Source of the DNA: Armigeres subalbatus | Lineage: Eukaryota > Arthropoda > Insecta > Diptera > Culicidae | Reading direction: 5' to 3' | DNA: 64,000 nt | Assembly: GCF_024139115.2 (NCBI RefSeq) | Contig: NC_085139.1 | Location: 17,951,284-18,015,283, forward strand | In this document: positions 1 through 12,689 of the stretch, piece after piece | Position numbering within the stretch: position 1 is the first letter of the stretch | Layout of the letters: every line of letters begins with the position of its first letter | The notes under the pieces: generated by a model | Seen by the model: only the letters and a program-made list of their open reading frames with translations | The model's database searches: none | Told to the model about the DNA's origin: nothing | Translations under genes and position numbers: made by a program

Positions 1-2025
1 TTAATCCAAATGCAATCCAGATCCAATACGTGTAGGGAAGGTGGTCGGTTGCCAGCACTGGTCAGGTGTCGGCACCCCGACGTAATTTTTGACACATAAC
101 ATTTATTATTATTTATGTGCACCATGATCGCATAATGGAAACATTTACACTTTGGTTGATGTTGTAAATCGTTTGTCAATCCTCCACAAAAACTCAATCA
201 TTTCTAGCTTACCACAGATAAGCAAGATCGTAAAGCCTATTTTACTGTTGTGGATTTAGGTGCCGTGAATTAATCTTTCTGAACGATTTACAGGCTTTCT
301 ACAAAATGAACAAAAATTCGAGTGTTACAAATATGCGATCATGGGCAGTGCATGCGCCATATAAGAACGATCTTTTTATGCCGACTACCGATCCAAATAG
401 ATGACTATGTATCATTTTACTAAGAAAACATTTTTTTCATTCCATGGTATTGGCTTCATCGATTTCGCTGTCATCGGTGGAAAGTGAATTATTAGTGTAC
501 ATAGTAGTTAGGTTACTGAATTTTCTAAATTAATCAATGCCTCCTTAAGGCTATTCTGATACATAAAATAAACTCTATAAATTACATTTAAAATCCAACC
601 GTTGCAATTGAATCAAAGATGAAGGCCCAAGTGGCCAACCACTTGATTTGTTAAAGGTAATGTAACGAACAAAAATGAAAAATAAACGAAATTCAACCAA
701 AAAAAAATTACCAAAAAAATAATTTACAAAGAGAGGTCCTGAAGCATAGGAGAGACAGAAAATTAAAAACATCCTGTGAAATTTTCTCGCAAGATACTGA
801 ATTTGGTTATGGGCTGGTAATGATTCAAAAAACGTTTTGTTGAACAGAGTAACAAAATAAATTTGACCCAAGATGAAATTTCTTCATAGTGTAAAACATA
901 CTTGCTTGGCGTCTGTCGGTCTGAACCACGGTCGTCTGTGGGTGGAAGCTGTAGAAATTTTCTTCTAAAGTAGCGCCTTTGTCGATTTGGCTATCGTTCG
1001 CAGAAAGTGAACTTTTCTGCCAAGATTCTTTGGTTTTGTTTCTGTTAGTCATTGGAAATGAAATCGATTTTTCCGATCCGCCTTTTTATACAAAAGAAGT
1101 TTGGAATTTTCTAAAAAGTGCAAAACTTAATTGTTTGTCGACGACATGACAGAAAGTTACCCGCGTCGCGGGGGTAGATCGGGCAATAGATTTATTCGAA
1201 TGGATGGAATCACTAACAGCACCCAAGCTACCACGGCGATCCCACCGAAACAGGCCATTTTTGCAATCAACCCTTTCTGTCCAGAATATGTTGGTCGTGA
1301 TAAGATCAAATTTGCTTTTCCAATAACTAATTGCAATCAAACTCGATTACTTTTCAGTAAGACTTCACCATTTGGAATAAATTTTCAGTATCGTCACTGC
1401 ATCACGCGGAATTGCAACAGACGACCTTTTTGTAATCAACTTAATTAACGCGCCAGAAAGCGTTAATTACATAAAAATGCTGATTCGTTGAGGTTGATTG
1501 ATGACCACCGACGCCGACGACCACCATCAATGCGATGGTTTTCCGTTGAAAATGCTGTCAGTTCCATAGTGCTTCTGTTTCCGCTCCACTGCATCTGCTC
1601 TGCGTGAAATGTTGTTCCAACTGAGGATTACAATCAAACCCAAAAGTTGCTTCTTTTTGATGTCTGTGCTTGCGATGCATGCATGGGACTGGTTGTTTTA
1701 CTATTCCTAAGTTGTTTGCCTATTTTTAATACTAAATAGTAAAATATCTTTATTTTTAGAACAACACAATGAAGCGTTGGCTCAGCCTTGATCGGATGGT
1801 TAAAAAATATTGGCATTCCACCGAGAAACGGCTGTGATATTAATGTTCAAAGTAAGTCTATCTTATTTTCGTGACGGATTTTGATTTTCGCAATCGCAAT
1901 TTTACCCCAATATAGAAAAGACAAACGTAGTCTTACGTCAAAATGTATATTTTCATCGGTGCTCCGTTGCTTCCGGATCTTCCGGAGGACCAGGATAAGA
2001 TTCATTAGACTGAAAAAATGTCCTC
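1..2025. other. Unassigned AT-rich DNA
   Basis: No ORF over about 105 codons, no recognisable protein motif, and no clear inverted or tandem repeat were seen. The longest ORF (1131-1448, plus) has no recognisable domain and no credible splice context. Most likely intron or intergenic DNA. Confidence 0.5.
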
Positions 2026-2029
2026 AAAG

Positions 2030-2418
2030 AGAGTATTTATTTATTTATCATCAGACTAAGGCCAGGTGGCCTGTGCTGCACATAAAGACTTCTCCATTCA
2101 GCTCGGTTCATGGCTGCACTTCGCCAACCACGCAGTCTGCGGAGGGTCCTGCAAGTCGTCCCTCCACCTGATCGATTCTCCTTGCCCGCTGTGCACCTCG
2201 CCTTCTTGATCCCGGCGAATCGTTGTCGAGAACCATCTTCACCGGATTACTGTCCGACGTTCTGGCTACGTGCTCGGCCCACCGCAGTCTTCGATTTTCG
2301 CGGTGTGAACGATGGATGCTTCTCCCATGGTTCTCTGATGCAACTCGTGGTTCATTCGCCTTCTCCACGTACCGTCCGCCATCCGCAACCACCAAAGAGA
2401 GTATGTATCCCCTCAATT
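2030..2418 (-). mobile_element. RTE-clade LINE, 5'-truncated 3' tail
   Basis: Read on the minus strand, the sequence gives the end of an RTE-type ORF: LRWAEHVAR, then NPVKMVLDND, a GSRRRGAQRARRIDQVEG stretch, and a stop near 2108. These motifs follow the reverse transcriptase in mosquito RTE elements. The 3' end (plus-strand left edge, about 2036-2050) is a run of TTTA/ATTT units; RTE elements end in short tandem repeats, not long poly(A). No reverse transcriptase or endonuclease domain remains, so this is a dead 5'-truncated copy. Clade assignment rests on remembered family motifs. Confidence 0.75.
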
Positions 2419-2424
2419 ATTTCC

Positions 2425-4600
2425 ACGATAAAGTCAGGTTGATATCACTTTAATTAGTTTGACAGCACCTCTGGATGTGGTCGTTTTTCACACTGGAACA
2501 TTCGTTCCGGATGTCGTGACAAGTTTGTTTTGTAGGTACTTTTTCCAATCCTTTTTTAGGACTGTTGAACTTTTTACAACATGACTATTCTTCTCGTGTT
2601 ATGAAAGTTAAAGTGACTCGCAAAAGGTTAAAGAAGGCATTATCTCCTCCGTGTGCCTTACACCGGGTGAACGCTTTTATTTAAAGATGACATTATTTAC
2701 TTTGTGTGCCTATTGAAGGAAGGCTCTCTTGCTCCATTTCGTAAAATAGTACTTTTCCAGGTTATAATGGTTATAAGAATGACGATGTTGGTAAACAGAA
2801 TCTTTAATGTATTTCTCTAAGTAACTCTTTTTTTATTCTTTGCGAAGATTGCCATTTTGCGATTCATCGATATCTGTTGGTGTTAAACATAGTAATGGAA
2901 TACTACAGATTCGAAATGTTTTCGAGATAGTGGCCTTCGGATGATTTCCGGTTCATAGTACCGGAGTGCAACATATCGCAGATCTGTAAGCGTACGTTCA
3001 TTTCTGACCTTGCCCGAATATTTGATCATGTAGGGTTGATCGGAGTAGTGATCATCTCTGCAAAAATATTCGTCCAGAATTTCTGAAGACTGAAGGTTAC
3101 ATCTGATGAACCGCTGCAAGCATGGCTTCAAGCGCAATGGTTAGAATTCAGAAAAAGCCTATCTTTTCAAGAGAACCTGAAGATTACGAGATGGGCGCCA
3201 TCCGAAAGGATGCATCTACTAAAGCCTATGAAATGTGTATATGCGTGGCACATACTTTGACGACAGTTGATACAATCCAGATTTTAGGCTTTTTTGTAGA
3301 TGGGACATTTAACGTCTTACATCCACTTATGCGCCAGAAAATCTTTCTCCCAAAGCTTGATAATAATTACTCAGTGCAGCGCTGTGCAGTCATTTCATCA
3401 CCACCCCCAGCAAACACATGATCGTATAGCATAGCAAAGAAGTGTACAAATGGAGGCCATATACGTACACTTTGTATGCAGTCAAATGGAGGCATAAGCC
3501 TACATCACCTCCACCTTGTACACATATTCGTTAGCACATGTGACCCTGTTCAAGTAGCCCTCCTGGTTATTGGTCAAACCCAGAGGCTTCTAAGCGCCAC
3601 GACGTTAAAGTAGCGAAAATGTTATTCATTGTAAGAAGAAATTGTTAGAATAGATTCTGTAGACTATATTTTACTGAAAAATCTATTAAAAATACACTGG
3701 CTGGAAAATCCGCATTTTTTCTAATGTTGACTAATGACAACATCCGTCAAGTATTGACAATTTTCATTATAATTTATGGAAAACCGCGTATTTGAAGGAA
3801 CGACAAAACTGGTTTTCACACGAAAAACCCAAAGCTCAAAACTGTTGCGGTACTTCCGAAATTTTATTTAAATTGTGAACATTCATTCACACATTCGACA
3901 ACCCATTTCAATGACGATGTAATAAATTCGAAACATTGCAGAAATTGCAGATCTTCCAGCACAAAAAAAAAACTAAAAATTATTGCATTGCAGTGAAAAA
4001 ATAACATGTACATATGAAGCCCTAATGATACTCAAACTGTGGAATAATTGGATCGAAAGTAGCTGATTAATTTACAGCGGGCTGTGACAAGGAGAGAATA
4101 AAAGCTAAAAATGATCGCATGTTTCAATTGACGGATTCATCCCTTCCCAGGAAGAATAATACATTTTGTACCCACTGCAATTTTTTAAGTTTTTTTTTAT
4201 TTACTTTATTTATGATATTTTCAACCCATGGTTAACTTATCTCTAAGGAAATACACAAAAATCGATTCAATTAACATTCTTACTCATGCTAAGAATCGTT
4301 TGACTCACTTCAATAGCATGCATATGAATTGATGATACAACAGTTTCGAATCGAATTCGAAAACACTACCACCACTTTTGCAGCAAAGAAGGTTAAACCT
4401 CAGGAAAATATTTATCTCCATACATTTTTGTTTTGAGCAGGTTTGCGAATGTGAATCATGTAGTCGCATAAATTATACGTCAATAATTGGTCATATCCAG
4501 ATAACAGATCTACTTCGGTTTTCCGACCTCACTTCAACGCATAAAATCGCTTTTAGGCCACTCGCTTACCGAGTTTCGAAATACTGTGGAATAGTGTAAT
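2425..4600. other. Unassigned AT-rich DNA
   Basis: Only short ORFs (up to 99 codons at 3122-3421 plus and 84 codons at 2883-3137 minus). Neither is recognised and both lack a splice context. No repeats were evident. Confidence 0.45.
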
Positions 4601-5650
4601 CCAGAGTCTGGTTCGGTTCTTTAGCAAGCACAGCAAGAAGTCGTGGAAAGTGACGTCATTCGGCAGCAATCTCGACTCGAAATCCTTTGACAGCTTGGCT
4701 TCGTTCACTCACGATCACATTCAGCTGGGTCCGCAAAACGAGATTTGATCTTTACTTTTTTTCAAGTGCTTCTCGTTTGCGTTGTTTTGTGTAGTTGCTG
4801 CGAGTTAATCTTTGCTAGCGCAGCGAGCTCTTCGCACAGCAACAGGCATCGCATCGCCGTCATCATCGGCAGCAAGTTCAAGTATGCGATTGAAATTCGA
4901 TGGACGATGATAATACGCTGCTGCAGCAATCACCGACACCACCTGCATTGCTTGCAGTACCAATTATCCACCCAAGCTGACATATATTCACGATCAGATC
5001 ATCGACGCGATCTTCTGCGCTGGAACGATGACGATGACTCCCTCGCTCGGCTCTCACACTTCTCTGGGAATCGAACCGATGAATCAGCCAATTCGCACAA
5101 CGCAATTGACTCAAGATTTCACTAATTAACTCTCCAGCCGAGCCGCCTCAAGAGGGTGGAACGCGAACCGATCCCCAGTGTGTACGAGACCACTTGGAAA
5201 TGGGAAATAATGTGTCTCTGCGTTCACGAAACGTCGATGCGATCGCGCATTCTTCAAACTTGATCCCTGTGGCCGCGATCTTTTTTCCCTCCCGTCTTCT
5301 GTTGTTTTTTTTATGATGCTCTCTTCAGATCATTCCCGCATTTCGCTGCGTGCGGCACACACAACATACACTCACTTTATGATCTATGCTGCTTTCTATG
5401 GTGCACACTAAACACTCGCACGCACACCCCGATTATCGCTTTTGTCTTCCCCAGCGACCCAGCTCAACTATGTTGTAGCGCTGCCGATCGACGACGACGG
5501 CGACCGATGCCGCGGTGTTCTGAGAAGGGAATATTTTTTTTAAATTGTGTTGGTAACGAAGTTTGTTTTGTTTATTTACGTGAGATGAAAGAAAGATGGA
5601 TTTATCAGTAGAAAGATTCTGGACGTTGAAAAATGTTCCATCCACATTGG
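4600..5650. other. Unique GC-richer island, possible promoter or 5' exon
   Basis: This stretch is richer in GC than its surroundings, contains no repeat that recurs in the window, and carries GC-rich words, CAG runs and a GACGTCA-type CRE-like site near 4652. Short ORFs exist on both strands (plus 4745-5125 with a hydrophobic start; minus 4878-5114), but none is recognised. A small ATG frame at about 4901 starts MDDDNTLLQQ and stops after 26 codons. In mosquito genomes such islands are often promoters with 5' untranslated exons; that reading is inference only. Confidence 0.25.
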
Positions 5651-7423
5651 TTTCATACGTTTCTTCAGGATCGTATGCTTTTATTCACTCCGAAGGAACA
5701 CAAAAGATATTTAAGCTGCCACCAAGCAAGCCACTTGAAGTTAAAAACATGGAAATTTAACACAGCGTGACATGGGAAATTTAATTTAAAATGTAATCTT
5801 TTCTAGTAGTCGTTTCAAATCAAATACGCATGCTATATGATGGTTACAAATTGCTACAATCAACGGACAATCAAATGAAAGGCTTAAACTGCTTCTCGAG
5901 ATAAATACGATCGAAAAATATGAATATTTGTAAAAAATATAAAACCACGACGCGACGGAAGCTTCTCTAATTGCTTCATTTTGCGTTTATTTACGACCGG
6001 CTCAAACGTCATAATTTCTTAGAGGAGTTAATTTTGCGTTGGTCTATTGGGAGATTGATTTTCCGTCGAATGTTAAGGTGGTTGACTGCTTGACGTCTCT
6101 GGAAGCCGAATAGCACAAAATAAGTAATGTGTGAAAGATCTATTTGAAATGTATCGTATTACCAAACTTCGACAACGGAATTCAATTTACCTAATGACCT
6201 TCTGGTAATTAAATAAAGCAGAAACAGTTCATCCGGACTTCACGTACAGTACAAGCGTGCTTGTCGTACAAAACGCAGGCGACACTGCATGAGCGATTAA
6301 AGAACACGCGGGTTAACCAAAAAAAAAGTCCTGTTGTATGGCAACCACAACGTAGGTAGGTATTAAAAAGGAATTTATTGGGAAAACTATCATAATTCAA
6401 TTACTTGAATTACTTGAAAATTACGATTCAAAGGACACCACCTTTTTTTTAATAATGCGTTGCCCACACGGATTTCGTCGAAAAAATGTTAATTTAAAGT
6501 AGCATTATTGAAACTTTTAATTTTCCAAAAAATTGATATATTCAATATATTTGATTCTCTAGATGATGATTGATTGATGAGATGAACATCGAAGCCATGA
6601 GATGACGCACAATAGCAGTTACCCTATCTGATTTATTTTATCAAATACCCAGAGGATCGCAATATTCTGTAAGCACTTGTGAATCTCCTATATTAGCTGT
6701 TTCATTAACCGTTGATGTGATAAGGAGCAATAAGCTTCTTCACACTTTTGCGTTCTTGTAGAGTTCTTATCCTCAATCAAATTTCCTCTTTCCTTGCTCA
6801 ATCCATCTCTTCCTATTTCATTCATCAGGCAAATGGTGGAGAAAAATGGGATGCGATGGCACTAATCTCCAAAATAAAGTACCTCCTTAGTCGATTTTTC
6901 TAACTAAAGTACCGCAACTGTTAATTTGTATTTCACAATGAAAGAAAAATTATCGCAACGATCATAGTAGTCTTATGGTTTCAGATATTGATAACATACA
7001 TGAATCAGATTTTGGCAACTACCTAACTGTTTTTGCTGTGTTGTTTCAACAATGAAAAATTTGATAGTTGACGGCAATTCGTCGGGAATACGGTCCATAG
7101 GCCTAGGCAATAATAACTTCAGCTAAAAATGAACATCAACTTTAGCAGTGATTCAGATTGGGATCAAACTGAAGAGGTAACGATCGAAACAATTATTTGT
7201 TTCTATAATTTTTCATCATCACTTTGTAATACAGGAAATATAGCCGAAATCGAAGCGATGAAAGAGAGGAAATGGTTTTATTCTATCTGATGTAGAGATG
7301 GGCGTTCAGATCCGGAACCGTTAAAATGATTTGGATCTTTGAAGTGTGTAAATCAATCAAAGCTCACTTTTTGAAAGATTTGGATCAGCAAATTATCTGT
7401 AAGTAAATTTTAAAAATAATTAA
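5650..7423. other. Unassigned AT-rich DNA
   Basis: No gene, repeat array or terminal-inverted-repeat pair was recognised here. Confidence 0.45.
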
Positions 7424-7482
7424 ACAGCTCTCTAGCTCACAAGCATATACATGTTATATATGCTTGTGAGCTAGAGAGCTGT
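7424..7482. repeat. Perfect 26-bp-arm hairpin
   Basis: Arms 7424-7449 and 7457-7482 are exact reverse complements separated by a 7-base loop. The arm starts ACAGCTCTCTAGCTC. No target-site duplication or transposon end motif was seen. It could be a small foldback element, a recent local inversion-duplication or a transcribed hairpin. Confidence 0.85.
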
Positions 7483-7675
7483 GAAATTATTGTCTGTACG
7501 GGTCAGAATTGTGGTCCTAAATGACAACCGTTTCACCATTTTGCATTCTCCTTGCGTTTTGATCCAAAGATTCGATCCGTACAATTGATTTGGATCATTG
7601 GATGTGCCATTCAACAGCAACAAGTTCTAAATATAAATTAATAATATCCGATTCCGTCAACTGTATAGCGCGTCT

Positions 7676-8041
7676 TCATAGCGCGAATTCAGAAGCATGC
7701 AAATTTTTTGAAAAAGATGTATGGCTTATGGATACGTGGAATTGATTTTGGAAAAGATCCTTAGCTTCCTCTGAGTACAATGTCGGTCGTCTCTGATATA
7801 GTTGTAAAAGCTTCTTTCGTCCGAAGGGAACTTGAGGAAAGCTTTTTCTCTCTTTTCGACCAAAAAACCATTCGGCTTCATAATGTGAAATCCAATTCGA
7901 TATTGTCCCCAGTTTTTTTTTCCCAAAGTTAGTGGCCAATTGTTGCTCAGAGTATTTTAGAAAATAATAACCGTACTTTCTGTGCATGACAGTATTTAAA
8001 AATGCCTGTCTATGTAAATTTCCTTTTCTGATCGATGGCAT
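7676..8041 (-). pseudogene. Helix-turn-helix transposase N-terminal fragment
   Basis: A 121-codon minus-strand ORF resembles the DNA-binding N-terminus of a Tc1/mariner-like (IS630-type) transposase: a VMHRKYGYYFLKY segment, then TISNWISHYEAEW as a second recognition helix, a basic GRKERK linker, then LYQRRPTLYSEEAKDL and a C-terminal segment ending HVSISHTSFSKNLHAS. The downstream catalytic DDE/D domain is absent and no matching terminal inverted repeats were found, so it is a broken remnant. The assignment depends on general resemblance and could be wrong in detail. Confidence 0.4.
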
Positions 8042-8529
8042 TGGTTATCTATTTCAAATGTTAATATCATTAATACACATTTTACAAATAAAAATGTTGA
8101 ATACTCATTTTGACGATTGAGGCAAAATTAGAAGCAACTTCAGAAAAAAACACCATACAGTAGAATAAAAACAAAGTAATTCAAAGCATTCTTTGATAAA
8201 AACATACATATTTTTGTTTGTTCCAGTGTTGAGATGATTCTTGAGCTTGCGGTAGAATTTTGACATTTGCGGTGGAACATTGCGGAATCCGCAGAATGGA
8301 TTTTTTTTTTCAAAAGAACCATAATAACAATACTGCATTAAAATAAACAAGAGTTCAGGGATGCCAGACACACAGACATGACATTTGGTCTGACATACAG
8401 ACATCATACCGATTACAACATGGCGAATGAGGCTTAGTTTTTAAAGTCACATAAATAAAACTACTACTACTACATACCGATTACAGACATTATACAGATT
8501 TTTGATTGATGTTACAGACATTTGGGATT

Positions 8530-8795
8530 TTAAACTGAGTTCTGGCCGGCTTTCGAACGGGTGCCTTTCAGGCTTTTTGAGAATAAAATCCAAACAGCAT
8601 TCTGCTCGATAGCCCAAAATAAGTCCGTTTTGAAGACCAGAAGATCTCCGTTCGTAAGCCTTGAAGACGTCCAGACGATCTTTTAGATTTCCGCACGGAA
8701 TTGTGTTGGGCTTCCGAAGGTTCCAAACGGATTCTTTTGGGTTTTGGAAGGAACACTGGAGTCTTTTTATTGGGATTCCGAAGTCCGAACGGAGT
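8530..8795. repeat. Degenerate short-period repeat
   Basis: The stretch repeats a loose pattern of 25-30 bases built from words such as TTCCGAAG, CCGAACGGA and TTTTGGG. The same texture occurs at 27,050-27,520 and around 33,805-33,860. It looks like an old, decayed minisatellite. ORFs on both strands across it are repeat artefacts. Confidence 0.4.
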
Positions 8796-8809
8796 CCTGG
8801 AATTACTTA

Positions 8810-8865
8810 CGCAAGTCGAGCACATCTGTATATGGAACGCCATATACAGATGTGCTCGACTTGCG
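8810..8865. repeat. Perfect 26-bp-arm hairpin
   Basis: Arms 8810-8835 and 8840-8865 are exact reverse complements (CGCAAGTCGAGCACATC at the outer end) with a 4-base loop. No flanking duplication was found. Confidence 0.85.
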
Positions 8866-8965
8866 GTTAGCGGCAGCCCAATAGTCGAGTCAATTACGAG
8901 ACACTGAAGACGGCTGAACTGCGTTTCTGTTAAGAAAATAACGTGGTGGAATTAAATGACCGGCG

Positions 8966-9844
8966 CACAGTGGTTAAAATCGTGTTTTGAGCGCGTTAAT
9001 GCTCTTCAGCTTACTTGATCAATTCCCCTAAAAGTGAGATGAAAAAAAAAAATGTTTCCACTTCACAACATACAAGGTTTGATTCTTCATAAAAGTTGTA
9101 GCAAAAGTTTTACTGAAAAACTTTGTCGAAGACACCAAGTTCGCAATTCCGCTACTTTTGGAGATATTTACGTTTTATGTTTTATAATTTTACGTTTTAT
9201 AATCCCTCAAAAATGTTTTTTTTTCATCACATCTTTTTCGCTTTAATTTCCACATTTTTTGCATGCTCTAGGAAGCTTTGGATAATATAAAAATACGCCG
9301 TTCGGTGGGTATTGTAACTTAAAAACTAAAAAAAAAAAATCAATCGTTTTATTGGATTTTTTAGTCATATTTGATTTATTTGCTACTTGACAACGGAAAT
9401 ATTGTGGCATTCAAGGTCATACGCATAACAAAGTACAAGTAATGAACTTTAAATAAATACCTGAACTGTAAAGTTGTAAGTGAATGTAAGGAATGTTACA
9501 TCAAAAACCATTTCCTGTTATGCAAGGTAGAAATCAATCACCCATCACAAGGAGTTGATGAACCAATGGACCATGCGTCTCCACCATATGCTTGTATGCT
9601 TATACGTCGAACATGTTCATAATGTTGTTGGCATAAAAATTAATAAATCACCAAAAGTAATGAAATTACGAACTTGGTGTCTTCGACAAAGTTTTTCAGA
9701 AGAACTTTTGCTACAGCTCTCGCGAAGACGTATACCTTCCATGATGTAAAGTGGAAAAAAAAATTTCATCTCACTTTTAGGGGGATTGACCATAAGGCTG
9801 ATGACCTCCAAAAAAGCGCTAAAAACACGATTTTGGCCACTGTG
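8966..9844. mobile_element. Foldback MITE with long terminal inverted repeats
   Basis: The ends CACAGTGGTTAAAATCG and its near-complement CGATTTTGGCCACTGTG face each other. The inverted arms continue inward with AATTCCCCTAAAAGTGAG against CTCACTTTTAGGGGGATT, and with an ACTTTGTCGAAGACACC segment against its complement near 9673-9700, so each arm exceeds 150 bp. No transposase is present; the ORFs inside are fragments. Target duplication not clear. The superfamily is undetermined. Confidence 0.7.
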
Positions 9845-10269
9845 CCGAAACCTATATAAAAGTTCATTTAATCATCATACAATATTCTGTGAAATTGTTC
9901 TGTAGCATACCAACTGCCGTTTTTGCAATTCTGAGCTCAATCGAGCAATCAGAACCAATTTCCAGATCGAATGAGTGACGGAGATGTATTTTCCTATACA
10001 TTTTGGCTGAAATCCCCATACAAACTTTAAATCAAATGCGCCAGCTTATGCAACAAGCGATTGAGCTGAAATTTTCAGAGAGTGCCCCGGGTGCCCCGTG
10101 GAATTAGACAACTTTTTGTTTCCTGGGCCAGTCTAATGTACATGGGCCTCAGCTTAACGCAATCTGTGCAAAGAAATTCATGCAAGATTGTCATAAAACT
10201 ATGCATTCTCTGGGCCCATGGGGGCGGAGTCAAAGTTGTACAACATGTCGCAGCGTCTTCGGGGCCCTT
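9845..10269. other. Unassigned DNA
   Basis: No gene or repeat recognised. An 87-codon ORF starting at 10,082 has no identifiable domain. Confidence 0.4.
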
Positions 10270-10325
10270 AAGAATCTACCAAAACCTGTATAAGAACTGG
10301 GCATATGCGAAATTGTTAGATTCTT
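10270..10325. repeat. Left copy of an inverted repeat flanking the satellite-bearing elements
   Basis: This segment (AAGAATCTACCAAAACC at its left end) is the imperfect reverse complement of 14,098-14,151, with about six mismatches over 54 bases. The pair brackets the two satellite-bearing elements between them, suggesting they landed inside an older foldback element or that the block has been rearranged. Confidence 0.6.
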
Positions 10326-10334
10326 TTACAAAAA

Positions 10335-12456
10335 ACCCAGATTAATCCACCCTAGCAGTGATGGTGCCTTTCTCGTTCGTTCAAAAGGTTTGGAAAAATC
10401 TCAAATAACACCAATATGTGGATTGGTCTTATTTTTCATATTTGTTTATATGCATAAAAATTCTCGACAAACGCAATTTGTTGCAAGCAAATCGGATGAG
10501 CTCAAGAGCAAAAAATGGCATTTTATTTAGTAGTTTTAAAATTAGTATTTTCGCCATAACTTTTGACCCAATTGTACGATCCGGCCAAGTTTCTATAGGA
10601 AACAATGGGGCAAGATTCTGCGTCGAATGCAATCTGTTACGAGCGACCTGAGAAGCACACATATTGCACATCAATCACAGTAACTTATATATTACCGGAT
10701 TCAGTCACAATATGGTTACTGCAACCAGATTTGTTGAAATTGTGTTGCTTGGGGAATAGATGAAGTATAAGTGCTAAGAAAGTGAGCTAGACTTTTTTGA
10801 ACTCTTTTTCACAATAAATAGTAATTTGACCATAACATCTAAGCCCATAGTCCGATCTGGCTAATTTTCAATAAGAAAATTTGAGACATTCTGCGTCGAA
10901 TGCAATTTAATGCGAGCAAATCGGTTGAGGAAAAGTGCCTGAAAAATGAGTGACATTTTTTTAGCGATTTTTCATTAAAAAATGGTATAACTCTCGATCC
11001 CATTGCCCGATCTGGCCAATTTTCAATAGGAAACAACAGGATTCTACGTTGAATGCAACTTGTTGTAAGCAAATCGATTGAGGATAAGTGCCCGGAAAAT
11101 TAGTGACATTTTTTTCGCGATTTTTTCGTATGAATTTGTATTTTGGCCATAACTTTCGATCCCATAGTCCGATCTGGCCAATTTCAAATAGGAAACAATG
11201 GGACAGGATTCTGCGTCGAATGCAACTTATTTGCGAGCGAATCAGTTGAGGATAAGTGCCCGAAAAGTGAGTGACATTTTTACGCGATTTTGTCATATGA
11301 ATTTGTATTTTGGCCATAACTTTCGATCCCATAGTCTGATCTGGCCAATTTCAAATAGGAAACAATGGGACAGGATTCTGCGTCGAATGCAACTTGTTGC
11401 GAAACAAATCAGTTGAGGATAAGTGCCCGAAAAATGAGTGACATTTTTACGCGATTTTTTCGTATGAATTTGTATTTTGGCCATAACTTTCGATCCCATA
11501 GTCCGATCTGGCCAATTTCGAATAGGAAACAATGGGGCAGAATTTTGCGTCGAATGCAACTTGTTGCGAGGAAATCGGTTGAGGATAAGTGCCCGAAAAA
11601 TGAGTGACATTTTTTACGCGATTTTTTCGTATGAATTTGTATTTTGACCATAACTCTCGATCCCATAGTTCGATCTGTCCAATTTCAAATAGGAAACAAT
11701 GGGACAGGATTCTGCGTCGAATGCAACTTGTTGCGAGTAAATCGGTTGACAATAAGTGCCCGAAAAATGAGTGACATTTTTTACGCGATTTTTTCGTATG
11801 AATTTGTATTTTAGCCATAACTCTCGATCCCATAGTCCGATCTGGCCAATTTCAAATAGGAAACAATGGGACAGGATTCTGCGTCGAATGCAACTTGTTG
11901 CGAGCAAATCGGTTGACAATAAGTGCCCGAAAATGAGTGACATTTTTTACGCGATTTTTCGTATGAATTTGTATTTTGGCCATAACTCTCGATCCCATAG
12001 TCCGATCTGGCCAATTTCAAATAGGAAACAATGGGACAGGATTCTGCGTTGAATGCAACTTGTTGCGAAGCAAATCAGTTGAGGATAAGTTCCCGAAAAA
12101 TGAGTGACATTTTTACGCGATTTTTCGTATGAATTTGTATTTTGGCCATAACTCTCGATCCATAGTCCGATCTGGCCAATTTCAAATAGGAAACAATGGG
12201 CCAGGATTCTGCGTCGAATGCGATTTGTTGCGAGCAAATCGATTAAGGATAAGTGCCTGAAAATGAGTGACATTTTTTGAGTGGATTTTCGCGCACACAC
12301 ACACACACATACACACACACACACACAGACATCACCTCAATTCGTCGAACTGAGTCAATCGGTATATAACACTATGGGTCTCCGGGCCTTCTATAAAAAG
12401 TTTGTATTTGGAGCGATCATATAGCCTTTACCGTATACTTAGTATACGAGAAAGGC
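10335..12456 (+). mobile_element. Satellite-bearing non-autonomous element, copy 1
   Basis: The left end has CCCAGATTAATCCACC followed by GTGATGGTGCCTTTCTCG. The right end has a CA tract (12,290-12,328), then TCAATTCGTCGAACTGAG (a hairpin-forming word), ATGGGTCTCCGGGCC, and a terminal hairpin of GCCTTT and AAAGGC around GTATAC words. Between them lie tandem repeats of about 167 bp: the word TGCGTCGAATGCAAC recurs at 11,212, 11,379, 11,546 and 11,713. The same head and tail recur at 23,022, 34,091 and 35,600, so this is a dispersed family. No transposase found; superfamily unknown. Many overlapping ORFs here are repeat artefacts. Confidence 0.7.
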
Positions 12457-12689
12457 AATAACGCGCGATCACGGTCCTCCTCTTAGTGTTCAGAGTAAAT
12501 TTCACGGAACTACTCAGCAAACAAATTGCAAATCTCATCAGAATTAGTACCCACTTTGCTGTCTATGTGCACATTATTGAGGGAAAATTGTCAGTCTTTA
12601 GTTTGGTGTTTACATATTGGAATAATATTTTGGGACAAGATTTAATTTCCGCTTCCAGTTTTGCATTATACTCATCAAATGCTGTGTGT

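Noticed and set aside
4745..5125. A secreted protein of 126 residues
   Set aside because: The start is hydrophobic, but the rest is basic His/Ser/Arg-rich low-complexity sequence, overlapping ORFs occur on the other strand, and no family is recognised. Kept only as part of an unassigned island.
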